From contig CAJQMW010000272.1 of assembly GCA_905479535.1 (NCBI GenBank), positions 1 to 13,863 on the forward strand: a DNA stretch of 13,863 nt, given 5' to 3'. The DNA is from an uncultured Maribacter sp. GTDB taxonomy: Bacteria > Bacteroidota > Bacteroidia > Flavobacteriales > Flavobacteriaceae. Made by a program: the position numbers and the translations under genes. Numbering within the stretch: the stretch's first letter is position 1; each line of letters starts with the position of its first letter. Under the pieces are notes generated by a model. The model had not been told where the DNA came from and did not search any database. It saw nothing but the letters and a program-made list of their open reading frames with translations. Positions 1 through 7,174 of the stretch are shown in pieces.

Positions 1-48
1 CATAAGGTACATAACAACAACTCTATTTCTTCCAAATTCTTGATGTAA
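1..48 (+). CDS. prs: Ribose-phosphate pyrophosphokinase (PRPP synthetase), C-terminal end only
   Basis: Reading frame 1 is open from the first base and stops at TAA 46-48. The 15 visible residues end in NNNSISSKFLM. That tail matches what I recall of the C-terminus of flavobacterial PRPP synthetase, where the last residues are a conserved SISS..F pattern, and prs is commonly found directly upstream of rplY in this family. The enzyme makes 5-phosphoribosyl-1-pyrophosphate from ribose 5-phosphate and ATP in the cytoplasm, for nucleotide, His and Trp synthesis. No catalytic part lies in the window, so the call rests on the short tail plus gene order. The 46-nt gap to rplY holds no hairpin terminator, so cotranscription with rplY is plausible. 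Confidence 0.8.
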   Translation, partial: HKVHNNNSISSKFLM

Positions 49-94
49 TGGAGGAGAAAAAATTATTCAGAATTATTAATTTTTAACACATAAA

Positions 95-754
95 ATGAAG
101 TCAATTACAATTAAAGGATCGGAAAGAGAAAGCGTGGGCAAAAAGGCGACTAAGGCCCTACGTAATGCTGGAAAGGTTCCTTGCGTAGTATACGGAGGGG
201 AAAAACCATTACACTTTTCAGCAGATGAACTAGCGTTCAGGGATTTAGTGTACACCGGTGCCGCCCATACCGTAAAGGTTGACTTGGGAGAAGGGAAAGT
301 CAAGGCGATTATGCAAGATATTCAATTTCATCCCGTAACGGATAAAATTCTGCATATCGATTTTTACCAACTCTTTGACGATAAAGAAGTTACAATGAAC
401 ATTCCTGTTCGTCTTCAAGGAAATGCACCTGGGGTGCGTAACGGTGGGCGACTATTGTTCCGAAAAAGAAAATTGGCCATTAAAGCCTTACCGGACAACT
501 TACCGGATTTCTTTGATGTTGATATTTCCAAATTAAAAATAGGGGACAACATCATTGTTGAATCTTTATTGAGTGATGATTTTACTATTTTACATCCTGA
601 TACTACCGTAGTTGTACAAGTGAAAACGCAACGTGCAGCCATAGTAGTCGATGAGGAAGAAGATGTAGAAGGTGAAGAAGGAGCAATTGAAGGTGCTGAA
701 GGCGAAGGAGGTGAAACTCCAGAAGCTTCCGAAGGTGGTGAAAGCAAGGAATAA
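95..754 (+). CDS. rplY: 50S ribosomal protein L25/general stress protein CTC, long form
   Basis: This is a 219-residue two-domain L25/CTC protein, which binds 5S rRNA in the large ribosomal subunit. Residues 1-90 form the L25 domain: an early basic segment (S13-VGKKATKALRNAGKVPCVVYGG-E36) followed by the QDIQFHPVTDKILHIDFYQL stretch at 74-93. Residues 98-180 are the C-terminal beta domain typical of the long CTC form (IPVRLQGNAPGVRNGG at 103-118). Residues 183-219 are a low-complexity acidic tail rich in Glu and Gly, which I recall as common in Bacteroidota homologues and which is probably disordered. The ATG at 95 gives the expected N-terminus MKSITIKGSER. No clear Shine-Dalgarno precedes it, as is usual in this phylum. 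A hairpin terminator follows at 779-810. Identity is secure; the role of the tail is not known from the sequence. Confidence 0.96.
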   Translation: MKSITIKGSERESVGKKATKALRNAGKVPCVVYGGEKPLHFSADELAFRDLVYTGAAHTVKVDLGEGKVKAIMQDIQFHPVTDKILHIDFYQLFDDKEVTMNIPVRLQGNAPGVRNGGRLLFRKRKLAIKALPDNLPDFFDVDISKLKIGDNIIVESLLSDDFTILHPDTTVVVQVKTQRAAIVVDEEEDVEGEEGAIEGAEGEGGETPEASEGGESKE

Positions 755-778
755 TAATTTCTTAGGATTTTTGATAGC

Positions 779-810
779 AAAGCATCCCGATAGCAATTTC
801 GGGATGCTTT
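779..810 (+). terminator. Hairpin terminator after rplY
   Basis: A perfect 12-bp stem (AAAGCATCCCGA at 779-790 with TCGGGATGCTTT at 799-810) encloses an 8-nt loop and is followed by the T-rich stretch TGTATTTTTA. It lies 24 nt after the rplY stop and 31 nt before pth. This fits an intrinsic terminator or RNA 3'-end stabiliser separating the prs-rplY unit from pth. The loop together with its flanks resembles a decayed version of a longer CCCGATAGC/GCTATCGGG palindrome. Confidence 0.8.
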
Positions 811-841
811 TGTATTTTTAAGTTTTGCTAAACCGACCCTC

Positions 842-1471
842 ATGTTACAATTCTTGAAAGCCCTATTTAAGTCGAGTGAACCCATTATAGATACAGAAGA
901 TACCATGAAAAAATTCTTAGTCGTAGGTCTTGGAAATATTGGTGAGGAATACTTGGAAACCCGCCACAACGTAGGGTTCAAAATATTGGATGCCCTAGCC
1001 CACGAAGAGGGCCTTACCTTTGAAACAGCAAAGTTGGGTGACATTGCTACATTAAAAGTAAAAGGCAGAAGTGTACTCTGTTTAAAACCTTCCACGTACA
1101 TGAACAGAAGTGGAAAGGCCATAAAATATTGGCTGGAGAAGGAAAAAATTCCATTAGGAAATTTGTTGGTTATTACAGATGACATCAACCTACCTTTTGG
1201 CACTATCCGGATAAAGACCAAGGGAAGTGATGGTGGCCACAACGGTCTCAAGGATTCTCAAGAATACCTACAAACCACCAATTATAACAGATTTCGTTTT
1301 GGTGTAGGTGCCGATTTTGGAAAGGGAAGGCAAGTAGAATATGTATTGGGAAAATGGAACGATGAAGAAAAAGCCCTTATGGACGAACGCCTAAAAAAAT
1401 CCATTGAAATAATTAAATCCTTTGTGCTGGCCGGAGTTGGCCGGACCATGAATCAGTTCAATGGAACATAG
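842..1471 (+). CDS. pth: Peptidyl-tRNA hydrolase
   Basis: This enzyme cleaves the ester bond of peptidyl-tRNA released by stalled or aborted translation and recycles the tRNA in the cytoplasm. The 209-residue protein has a short N-terminal extension (1-21) before the canonical start-like MKKFLVVGLGNIG. The catalytic residues are visible: N32 in GLGNIG, the general base H42 in ETRHNVGF and D113 in ITDDINLPFG. The substrate-binding segments KPSTYMNRSGKA (82-93) and SDGGHNGLKD (129-138) are also present. An internal ATG at 905 would remove the extension and give a protein close to the E. coli length. I keep 842 because flavobacterial homologues, as I recall them, carry similar 15-25 residue hydrophobic/basic extensions, but the choice is not certain. 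A transposon-like repeat element lies 23 nt after the stop. Confidence 0.95.
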   Translation: MLQFLKALFKSSEPIIDTEDTMKKFLVVGLGNIGEEYLETRHNVGFKILDALAHEEGLTFETAKLGDIATLKVKGRSVLCLKPSTYMNRSGKAIKYWLEKEKIPLGNLLVITDDINLPFGTIRIKTKGSDGGHNGLKDSQEYLQTTNYNRFRFGVGADFGKGRQVEYVLGKWNDEEKALMDERLKKSIEIIKSFVLAGVGRTMNQFNGT

Positions 1472-1486
1472 TTTTGTTCAAAGAAA

Positions 1487-1494
1487 TAATTTTT
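1487..1494. repeat. Left copy of 8-bp direct repeat (candidate target-site duplication)
   Basis: TAATTTTT lies immediately outside the left 14-bp terminal inverted repeat (1495-1508). An identical copy lies immediately outside the right repeat at 1729-1736. The position is exactly that expected for a target-site duplication. The sequence is AT-rich, so chance identity is possible, but the exact abutment on both sides makes it convincing. Confidence 0.6.
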
Positions 1495-1728
1495 TATGAC
1501 TATCGGATGGTTTGCACATGAAGTCAACTTTTAAGTTTTGTAAAAAAAACACCTCCCTCTATCCCTCCTTTTTAGAAGGGAAGAAATCGTTTCCCCTCCA
1601 AAAAGAGGGTATTAAGGGGTGTGTAGGCCTAAATTTAGCCGTAAATCGTATGATCCGAAAAAAAAGAGGATAACTTGATTGACGTGCCGACTACAAAAAA
1701 AGGCTATGTAACAAATCCGATAGTCATA
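1495..1728. mobile_element. MITE-like non-autonomous element with 14-bp terminal inverted repeats
   Basis: A 234-bp element is bounded by perfect inverted repeats: TATGACTATCGGAT at 1495-1508 and its exact reverse complement at 1715-1728. It is flanked on both sides by TAATTTTT. It has no coding potential. Its centre is a 76-nt imperfect palindrome (1549-1624). The element sits between the convergent genes pth (ends 1471) and the minus-strand lipoprotein gene (stop at 1735-1737), and the right direct repeat overlaps that stop codon by 2 bp. Size, inverted ends, duplication and lack of genes fit a miniature inverted-repeat transposable element moved by a transposase encoded elsewhere. The transposase family cannot be named from this copy alone. 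It may also act as a bidirectional terminator for the converging transcripts. No second copy was found in the window. Confidence 0.65.
1549..1624. repeat. Long imperfect palindrome inside the MITE-like element
   Basis: The two 25-nt arms, 1549-1573 and 1600-1624, pair over most of their length. Both ends (ACAC...GTGT) and the inner TTTTT/AAAAA pair exactly, with a few mismatches between. The hairpin continues inward through GGGAAG/TTTCCC (1578-1583 with 1590-1595, one G-T pair) to a small apical loop around 1584-1589. The arms are strongly strand-biased: pyrimidine-rich on the left and purine-rich on the right. It resembles REP-like palindromic repeats, and transcribed in either direction it would form a stable RNA hairpin. 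Confidence 0.7.
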
Positions 1729-1736
1729 TAATTTTT
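1729..1736. repeat. Right copy of 8-bp direct repeat (candidate target-site duplication)
   Basis: TAATTTTT follows directly after the right inverted repeat and is identical to 1487-1494. Its last two bases are part of the TAA stop codon of the minus-strand lipoprotein gene. The element therefore appears to have inserted at or just beyond the end of that gene without altering its protein. Confidence 0.6.
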
Positions 1737-2421
1737 ATAGTACTTTGAAGCTGTAAATTCCCGACTGAGAAGCGTTTCCTTCGGAATCCTTCGTCACGAC
1801 ATTCCAATAGTAGACCGTATTTGAAGCCACACTGACTTTTAAAGAATTTACGCCATTTGATACTGTCCCCACTAAATTATCTGGTGTAGTCTCCACAGAG
1901 AAATAAATTTCAAAGTTAGAAATATCATTATCCAAGTCCGATGCGGTCCAAGAAAGTACCACTTCGTTATTAATGTCCTTAAAAACATTTTCTGACATTC
2001 TGGGTGAAACAATTTCAGCTGGAAAAGGGGCAAAAGTTGTTCTAGAACCTGCATTGTAAAAACTCCAAACTTCGCTGGAAACGGTCTGCTCGACTTCTGA
2101 ATTTTTGGACCGCACCAACCAAGAAAACTGTTCTCCTTTTGCTATGGGCAATCTAGCAACGCTGCTAGTTGTCGTAATTGTCTGTGTAGTTCCCGTGTTT
2201 GTATTGGTAACACGTAACTCATAAGAGTCCGTATTATCCGCTAATTGCCATCGGAACTCCACTTGACTGGTGGTTGGTCCCAGACTCTGTCCAGTAGTGC
2301 ACTCGGAGTTTCTTTCCGGAAAAACCAATTGAACCGATTCCGGGGGAGCAGGATCTCTTTTTTTCTTACAACCCGATGAGATCGTAACAACACACAGAAA
2401 TGCCAAAATATATCGTGTCAT
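1735..2421 (-). CDS. Lipoprotein with two fibronectin type III-like domains
   Basis: This 228-residue protein begins with a lipoprotein signal: a hydrophobic stretch at 4-15 and lipobox ISSGC with the acylated Cys at 18. The residues after the Cys are KKKRDPAPP, which is basic and not the acidic export signal seen in the two lipoproteins downstream in this window, so it may stay facing the periplasm. Two beta-sandwich modules of fibronectin III type follow, about 28-125 (VEFRWQLADNTDSYELRV, then FSWLVRSKNS) and 134-228 (VVLSWTASDLDNDISNFEIY, then YYWNVVTKDSEGN). No catalytic motif is visible. The start ATG (2421-2419) overlaps the TGA stop of the upstream protease gene as ATGA, so the two are translationally coupled and very likely work together, perhaps as an anchor or partner of the protease. 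That role is inference. Confidence 0.85.
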   Translation of the reverse strand: MTRYILAFLCVVTISSGCKKKRDPAPPESVQLVFPERNSECTTGQSLGPTTSQVEFRWQLADNTDSYELRVTNTNTGTTQTITTTSSVARLPIAKGEQFSWLVRSKNSEVEQTVSSEVWSFYNAGSRTTFAPFPAEIVSPRMSENVFKDINNEVVLSWTASDLDNDISNFEIYFSVETTPDNLVGTVSNGVNSLKVSVASNTVYYWNVVTKDSEGNASQSGIYSFKVL

Positions 2422-5400
2422 TTTTTTATAATTTTTACTGTTCCTTTGGTAACGGGGCTTTCAAACTGCAAATAATAGATACCTACGGGCAGTTGCATCA
2501 AATCCAATTCCATTTTGGTGCCTATTACCGTTTTTGTTTCGCTCTGCACTAATCTACCGTCCGCACCGAAAATTCGTATCGCTACCCTATCTTGAAAGTC
2601 TCCAAAAAACACCTCTGCAAAATCGGTTACCGGATTCGGAAAGACTACGGGTTCGCCGGCCAGGACGAACTGCTCCTCAAAAACCCCTTGACAGGATAAG
2701 TTTGTCGATACTTTCACGAAGTTGACTCCGTTGATCAAATCCAAGGTAAGTTCGGATTCCACTGTTTGGAACACTTCCCCATTAAGTTCTATATTATAGG
2801 AATTTGAGCCCTCCAAATTCACCGTTAGCTGAGTACCATCTAGAGAAGTTCCAAAACCTACGCCCAGCAGTTCCGGTTCGGATATGACGACTTCAAAACA
2901 GTATTCTTCATATTCGATTACCCCGTCCGTTCCATTGATACAGACGGCATAGGTTCCTGCACTAAGCTCGGAAAGGATGTAATTATCCGTAAAACTTTGG
3001 GTTACGTCTACACCTACTCCGGATATGCTTACCTCATAATCCAAAAATGTTTTCGGTAAAATTTGGATTTGACCATCGTTATTTCCACGACACGATTCAC
3101 TCTCCAGACTTATACTAAAGTTTTCATTCGGAAACCTGTAAACAGGGCACCCGGAAGCATCAACCTCAAGACCGATCGGAGTATCTGGACAAAGATCATC
3201 ACCATCATCAAAAACACCGTCCCCATCTGCGTCCGGTCTAAAATCCCCTTCGACGCATACTTCAAGCGAAAACAAGTTTAGCTGGCCCCCATCCGAAGCG
3301 GCATTATCCTGTATCTCCAATATCCATTCCCCCAATATAGATTCTCCATTAAATGAACTTAGAGAGCCTAGGGGTTTCACAATGCCATTAATTGCCGGAG
3401 CTCCGGAACAATTGAAGGCATTTGCATCATCATCAAAAATAGCGTTGATATCTCGGGCATCGCCACATGAATTGGAGGTAAGGACCACGGTGGTGCCTGC
3501 GGGAGAAGTAAGGCTAATGACAAGGTCCGCCAAGAAACTATGCTCAACATCCAATGCCACATTAATATCCGCCAAAGGCAAATCTTCAAAAAACGAAATT
3601 TTTGAAGTTATGGTTGGTGTACCGCTGGATGAAATTGCTATTGGGAGACCAAAAGCATTTTTAGTACTACAGTTAAACTGTATGGTCCTAAAATTGCTAG
3701 GGACGCTAAAAACGCCCTCGCCACAACCATTTTTAGGTTTAACCCGCCAATAATATTGCGTATCGTATTCTAGATTGGAAGGTTGATATGAATTGTCCAG
3801 AACGGTGACAGATTCAATAATAGTATTGAAAGAAGCGTCCAATGCAATTTCCATATCATACGCCGTATTTTGAAAATTTCCTTCCCATTCCAGCAGTAAA
3901 TCTTTAGAGGCATCCTGAAATCCGTCCACCGGTACCGTTAGCACAACAGGGGTAAAATTAGTGTCATACACATTAAGCCTTAGTTCAACTTCTTTAGTAA
4001 TGGTAGCAGAGGTGGCACGCACCTGTAAAGGGTATTCACCAACGGATAAACTTGCGATTCCCGTAATCGAAAGGTCAATCTCCGTATTATTATCCGTTGC
4101 GGTGTTCGGGGTGAAAACGGCATTAAGTCCGGGAGGAAGCGATGTTATACTAAAAGTGCTTTCTTCCGAAAAACCTAAGTAAGTTTCGTAGGTAAACGAG
4201 ATTTCCAAATCTTCGGGTTTACACACTTCATAGTCCAACTCGGAAAAATTCAATACGATTTCAGATTCAGTGATAGAAAAGTTAGCCGCATTGACCGCAA
4301 AGAAAATATTATCCGAAGCCTTTACCATAATACGCGCAGCGGTAGTTGAAACTCCGGGGACAACTATTGCGTGGCCGCCATCGTTAGGTACATTTTCATT
4401 GATTACAATAGGATAGGTTAGTCCTGCATCAGTAGATAATAAAATGTCTACGGTAGCTGCTGAAATTGGTGCTAAATTGGTATCGGCCACATCCCAGGTT
4501 ATGTTCTGTACTTGTCCGGCTTCGAGCGATGTCGTTGTGCCTAATGAAGTCACCTGGAAGGGACCCGCACCGTTAATCACAGATACCAAAACCTCGTCCG
4601 AAACTATTTGACCTCCCTCCAGCGCATTGTCCCGAACCGTTAATGAAAAGTTCAAATCCCTTTCTGCAGTAGCTACCGTTTCCCAAGCCTCTCCTATACT
4701 GGGAGTCGTTTGGGTTAAGTTGCCCGATAACACCCTTGCTAATTTTGGAAAATATCTCGTAGGAGAAATAGACGGCGGCAAAGACCTAAAAAGAGCCCCC
4801 GAAGGATTGGTAGGCCCAAATGTAGCCTGCGTAACTACCCCATCATCTATTTGTTCCCAAGTATAGGTTAGCACATCACCTATATCCGTATCGGAGGCAT
4901 CTCCGGTAAGAGCAAAGGCAGTTCCTCTTGGAATAATATAGTCAGGAACGGGAACCAAAACAGGTGGCGTATTGGTCAAGGGAATTGTTTCTCCACAGGA
5001 AATGGTTTGCAAGTAATCACTAATTTGAACAATACTTACATGATGAAAGTAATCATCGCTATTCGCCAACACATTATTTATCCCGGCAATTCCGGCATAG
5101 CCCATAATCGTAGTTCCACTGGCAGGCTCTACTTGTACCGAGGTTCCTTCGGAGAGATGGGAAAAACTGTGATTGGCCCCAAATTGATGTCCTAATTCGT
5201 GGGCCACTAAATCGATATCGAAGGCATCTCCCTCAGGGTCACTTAAGGTGGTATACCCACTGCCCTTTCTATTGTCCCTACACACCGCTCCGACAAACCC
5301 AGCATTTCCGTCCAAGGTATTCTCCATTTGGTTAAAGAGATGCCCAACATCATAATTTGTCTCACCAATGACACTGGTAAACGTGTCTTGTGCCTGAGAG

Positions 5401-6194
5401 CTCAGGCTCCCCGTAAACGGATCCGTTTCCGGGTCTAGATAAATAACCTCGTCCGTATTGGAAATGAGCTCCAAGGTGAAGCCTAAATCCCTTTCAAAAA
5501 TCCCGTTCACCCTCGTTAAAGTAGCATTGATAGCCGCCAGCGCATCAGGTTTTGTCCCACCATGAAACATCGTGTATTCTCCCGAAGCCGCTACCGCAAT
5601 CCTGAATCTACGTAAAGTCTGATCATCTGCAAGTTTAGCGGTAAGCGATGGTTCCCGCTCCAATATCTTTGAAGTTGTTCTACAGATAAACCCGCTCTCC
5701 TTTAGGGTATGACCGTCTCCTTTATAAAGAATGTATGATCCTCCCGCTACCTTATGCATGAACAAAGCCCCCTTTTTCTCCGGCGAAGTGATCATGCTTT
5801 GAATTCCCTTATGGGAAACACTGAATCGAATGCTCTCCTCCCTATTTTCAATTCCTCTACCCTTATAGGATTTTATATCGGGATATTTTTTTGCCAATTG
5901 TTCTGAGAATATATGCGCCTCTTCCACCTCGTAGGCTACTAGGATACCCATTTCATTGGGGAAACTAACGATACTACGGGATTTCCGAAGTGGAGATTTC
6001 TTATTTAGTTCTTGACGAAAAAGATACTCGTTCAACGTAAAAGCTTTCCCTTCTTTCAAGTTAAAACGCTCTAAAACATCCTTTCTAAAAGCACCCTTCA
6101 AATCCTTATCTTTCCAATAAGCGTCTTGTGCAGTAGCGTAAAAGGACAGAAATAATATGGTAATTGAAAAAACTAGGCGTAATTTTGTAACCAT
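2418..6194 (-). CDS. Secreted reprolysin-like (M12B) zinc metalloprotease with P domain and T9SS sorting signal
   Basis: This 1258-residue multidomain exoprotein starts with a signal peptide at 1-22 (cut likely after ATA-Q). A propeptide-like region spans about 23-190. The metzincin catalytic domain (about 195-400) carries HELGHQFGANH at 332-342: zinc ligands H332, H336 and H342, catalytic E333, and Met-turn M364 in TIMGY. A cadherin/Ig-like region follows (409-545, with PPVLVPVPD and SDTDIGDVLTYTW), then further beta domains (546-745), a fibronectin III-like module (748-838), a proprotein-convertase P domain (about 860-980) and one thrombospondin type 3 calcium motif (DADGDGVFDDGDDLCPDTP, 988-1006). 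After that come a SprB-like repeat (about 1025-1105) and a type A T9SS C-terminal domain (1184-1258: FPNPVTD, IRIFGADGRLVQSE, LPVGIYYLQF, KIIKK). It should be exported by Sec and then by T9SS to the surface or medium to degrade proteins. It is the first gene of an operon with the coupled lipoprotein. Confidence 0.93.
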   Translation of the reverse strand: MVTKLRLVFSITILFLSFYATAQDAYWKDKDLKGAFRKDVLERFNLKEGKAFTLNEYLFRQELNKKSPLRKSRSIVSFPNEMGILVAYEVEEAHIFSEQLAKKYPDIKSYKGRGIENREESIRFSVSHKGIQSMITSPEKKGALFMHKVAGGSYILYKGDGHTLKESGFICRTTSKILEREPSLTAKLADDQTLRRFRIAVAASGEYTMFHGGTKPDALAAINATLTRVNGIFERDLGFTLELISNTDEVIYLDPETDPFTGSLSSQAQDTFTSVIGETNYDVGHLFNQMENTLDGNAGFVGAVCRDNRKGSGYTTLSDPEGDAFDIDLVAHELGHQFGANHSFSHLSEGTSVQVEPASGTTIMGYAGIAGINNVLANSDDYFHHVSIVQISDYLQTISCGETIPLTNTPPVLVPVPDYIIPRGTAFALTGDASDTDIGDVLTYTWEQIDDGVVTQATFGPTNPSGALFRSLPPSISPTRYFPKLARVLSGNLTQTTPSIGEAWETVATAERDLNFSLTVRDNALEGGQIVSDEVLVSVINGAGPFQVTSLGTTTSLEAGQVQNITWDVADTNLAPISAATVDILLSTDAGLTYPIVINENVPNDGGHAIVVPGVSTTAARIMVKASDNIFFAVNAANFSITESEIVLNFSELDYEVCKPEDLEISFTYETYLGFSEESTFSITSLPPGLNAVFTPNTATDNNTEIDLSITGIASLSVGEYPLQVRATSATITKEVELRLNVYDTNFTPVVLTVPVDGFQDASKDLLLEWEGNFQNTAYDMEIALDASFNTIIESVTVLDNSYQPSNLEYDTQYYWRVKPKNGCGEGVFSVPSNFRTIQFNCSTKNAFGLPIAISSSGTPTITSKISFFEDLPLADINVALDVEHSFLADLVISLTSPAGTTVVLTSNSCGDARDINAIFDDDANAFNCSGAPAINGIVKPLGSLSSFNGESILGEWILEIQDNAASDGGQLNLFSLEVCVEGDFRPDADGDGVFDDGDDLCPDTPIGLEVDASGCPVYRFPNENFSISLESESCRGNNDGQIQILPKTFLDYEVSISGVGVDVTQSFTDNYILSELSAGTYAVCINGTDGVIEYEEYCFEVVISEPELLGVGFGTSLDGTQLTVNLEGSNSYNIELNGEVFQTVESELTLDLINGVNFVKVSTNLSCQGVFEEQFVLAGEPVVFPNPVTDFAEVFFGDFQDRVAIRIFGADGRLVQSETKTVIGTKMELDLMQLPVGIYYLQFESPVTKGTVKIIKK
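6180..6187 (+). promoter_or_regulatory. Candidate -7 box for ribF
   Basis: TAATTTTG matches the Bacteroidota sigma-70 -7 consensus TAnnTTTG exactly and lies about 60 nt before the GTG start of ribF. It sits within the first codons of the divergent protease gene. A TTG at 6164-6166 lies upstream but too close for a normal -33 element, so the assignment is weak. Confidence 0.3.
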
Positions 6195-6215
6195 TAGGGG
6201 CTTTTATCTCTGAAT

Positions 6216-6223
6216 CAAATATA
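6216..6223 (-). promoter_or_regulatory. -7 promoter box of the protease-lipoprotein operon
   Basis: On the minus strand this reads TATATTTG, an exact match to TAnnTTTG. It lies 21 nt upstream of the protease ATG, which would give a short leader of roughly 15 nt. No TTG was found at the usual -33 distance, so the promoter may be weak or need an activator. The divergent gap to ribF is only 52 nt, so the two transcription units share this region. Confidence 0.5.
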
Positions 6224-6246
6224 AGTCTTTTTATTTTCTATCGTCG

Positions 6247-7173
6247 GTGATTACAATCCAGAACATCTCAAAATATAACGAACAAAAGCCCATTGCCATT
6301 ACCATTGGCACTTTTGATGGCGTTCACATCGGTCACCGAAAAATACTGGAAAAGGTCATAAACCATGCCAAAACATCCGACCTTAGTTCTGCAGTGCTTA
6401 CGTTTTTTCCTCATCCGAGAATGGTCCTGCAAAAAGATGCCGACATTAAACTACTGAATACCTTGGATGAAAAAATTTCCATTTTAGAGGAAATGGGATT
6501 GGACATCCTTGTAGTGCACCCTTTTACCCAAGATTTCTCTCGGTTGTCGGCGACGGAATTCGTTAGGGACATCCTTGTGAACAAATTAAAATCAAAAAAA
6601 ATCATCATTGGTTACGACCATAGGTTTGGTAGAAACCGTAATGCCAACATCAACGACTTAATCGCCTTTGGCAATACCTTGGATTTCTCTGTAGAAGAAA
6701 TACCGGCACAAGAAATTGATGATGTGTCGGTAAGTTCCACTAAAATAAGAAAGGCACTGGAGGAGGGCGATGTGGAAACGGCAAATGCATATCTAGGTTA
6801 CCCCTATATGCTTACGGGAACCGTTAAGAAAGGAAAGGGACTAGGGCGAAAACTAAACTTTCCCACCGCAAATGTACACATCTCCGAATCGTACAAACTT
6901 GTGCCCAAAAACGGGGTCTATATTGTTAAGAGTTCCATGGCCGGTAAGATGGTCCATGGTATGATGAACATTGGATACAATCCCACGGTAAACGGAAAGG
7001 AAAAAACTATTGAGATTAATTTTTTTGATTTTGAAGGCAACCTGTACGATAAAGAGATTCAAGTGCTTTTACTTCACCGCCTCCGGGATGAACGTAAATT
7101 TGAATCGCTCGATGCTTTAAAGGCACAGCTAACAAAAGACAAACAGAAATCCCTTGAAATCATCTCCCAGTAA
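6247..7173 (+). CDS. ribF: Bifunctional riboflavin kinase/FAD synthetase
   Basis: The enzyme phosphorylates riboflavin to FMN and adenylylates FMN to FAD in the cytoplasm. Its 308 residues are the usual length. The N-terminal nucleotidyltransferase domain shows AITIGTFDGVHIGHRKIL (17-34, with the HIGH-like motif), TFFPHPR (52-58), GYDHRFGRNR (122-131) and SSTKIRKALEEGDV (163-176). The C-terminal flavokinase domain (about 183-305) shows TGTVKKGKGLGRKLNFPTAN (190-209, phosphate-binding and PTAN motif), KNGVYIV (221-227), MMNIGYNPTV (239-248) and EINFFDFEGNLYDKEI with the catalytic Glu region. The start is GTG: the frame has no ATG between the upstream stop at 6211 and the FDG motif, and VITIQNIS gives the right length. 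The stop is 1 nt before the most likely start of the HTTM gene, implying cotranscription. No FMN riboswitch is visible upstream. Confidence 0.96.
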   Translation: MITIQNISKYNEQKPIAITIGTFDGVHIGHRKILEKVINHAKTSDLSSAVLTFFPHPRMVLQKDADIKLLNTLDEKISILEEMGLDILVVHPFTQDFSRLSATEFVRDILVNKLKSKKIIIGYDHRFGRNRNANINDLIAFGNTLDFSVEEIPAQEIDDVSVSSTKIRKALEEGDVETANAYLGYPYMLTGTVKKGKGLGRKLNFPTANVHISESYKLVPKNGVYIVKSSMAGKMVHGMMNIGYNPTVNGKEKTIEINFFDFEGNLYDKEIQVLLLHRLRDERKFESLDALKAQLTKDKQKSLEIISQ

Positions 7174-7174
7174 G

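Noticed and set aside
415..1251. 278-codon open frame on the minus strand across rplY and pth
   Set aside because: It is antisense to two clearly conserved genes, the product is a low-complexity Ser/Pro-rich sequence without domain features, and it spans the hairpin terminator. It is a shadow frame.
6195..6246. FMN riboswitch before ribF
   Set aside because: The gap is only 52 nt and lacks the conserved multi-helix RFN element.
7154..7174. Upstream ATG for the HTTM gene (7 extra residues)
   Set aside because: It would overlap ribF by 20 nt, and the added MKSSPSK does not fit the family N-terminus. ATG 7175 directly follows the ribF stop.
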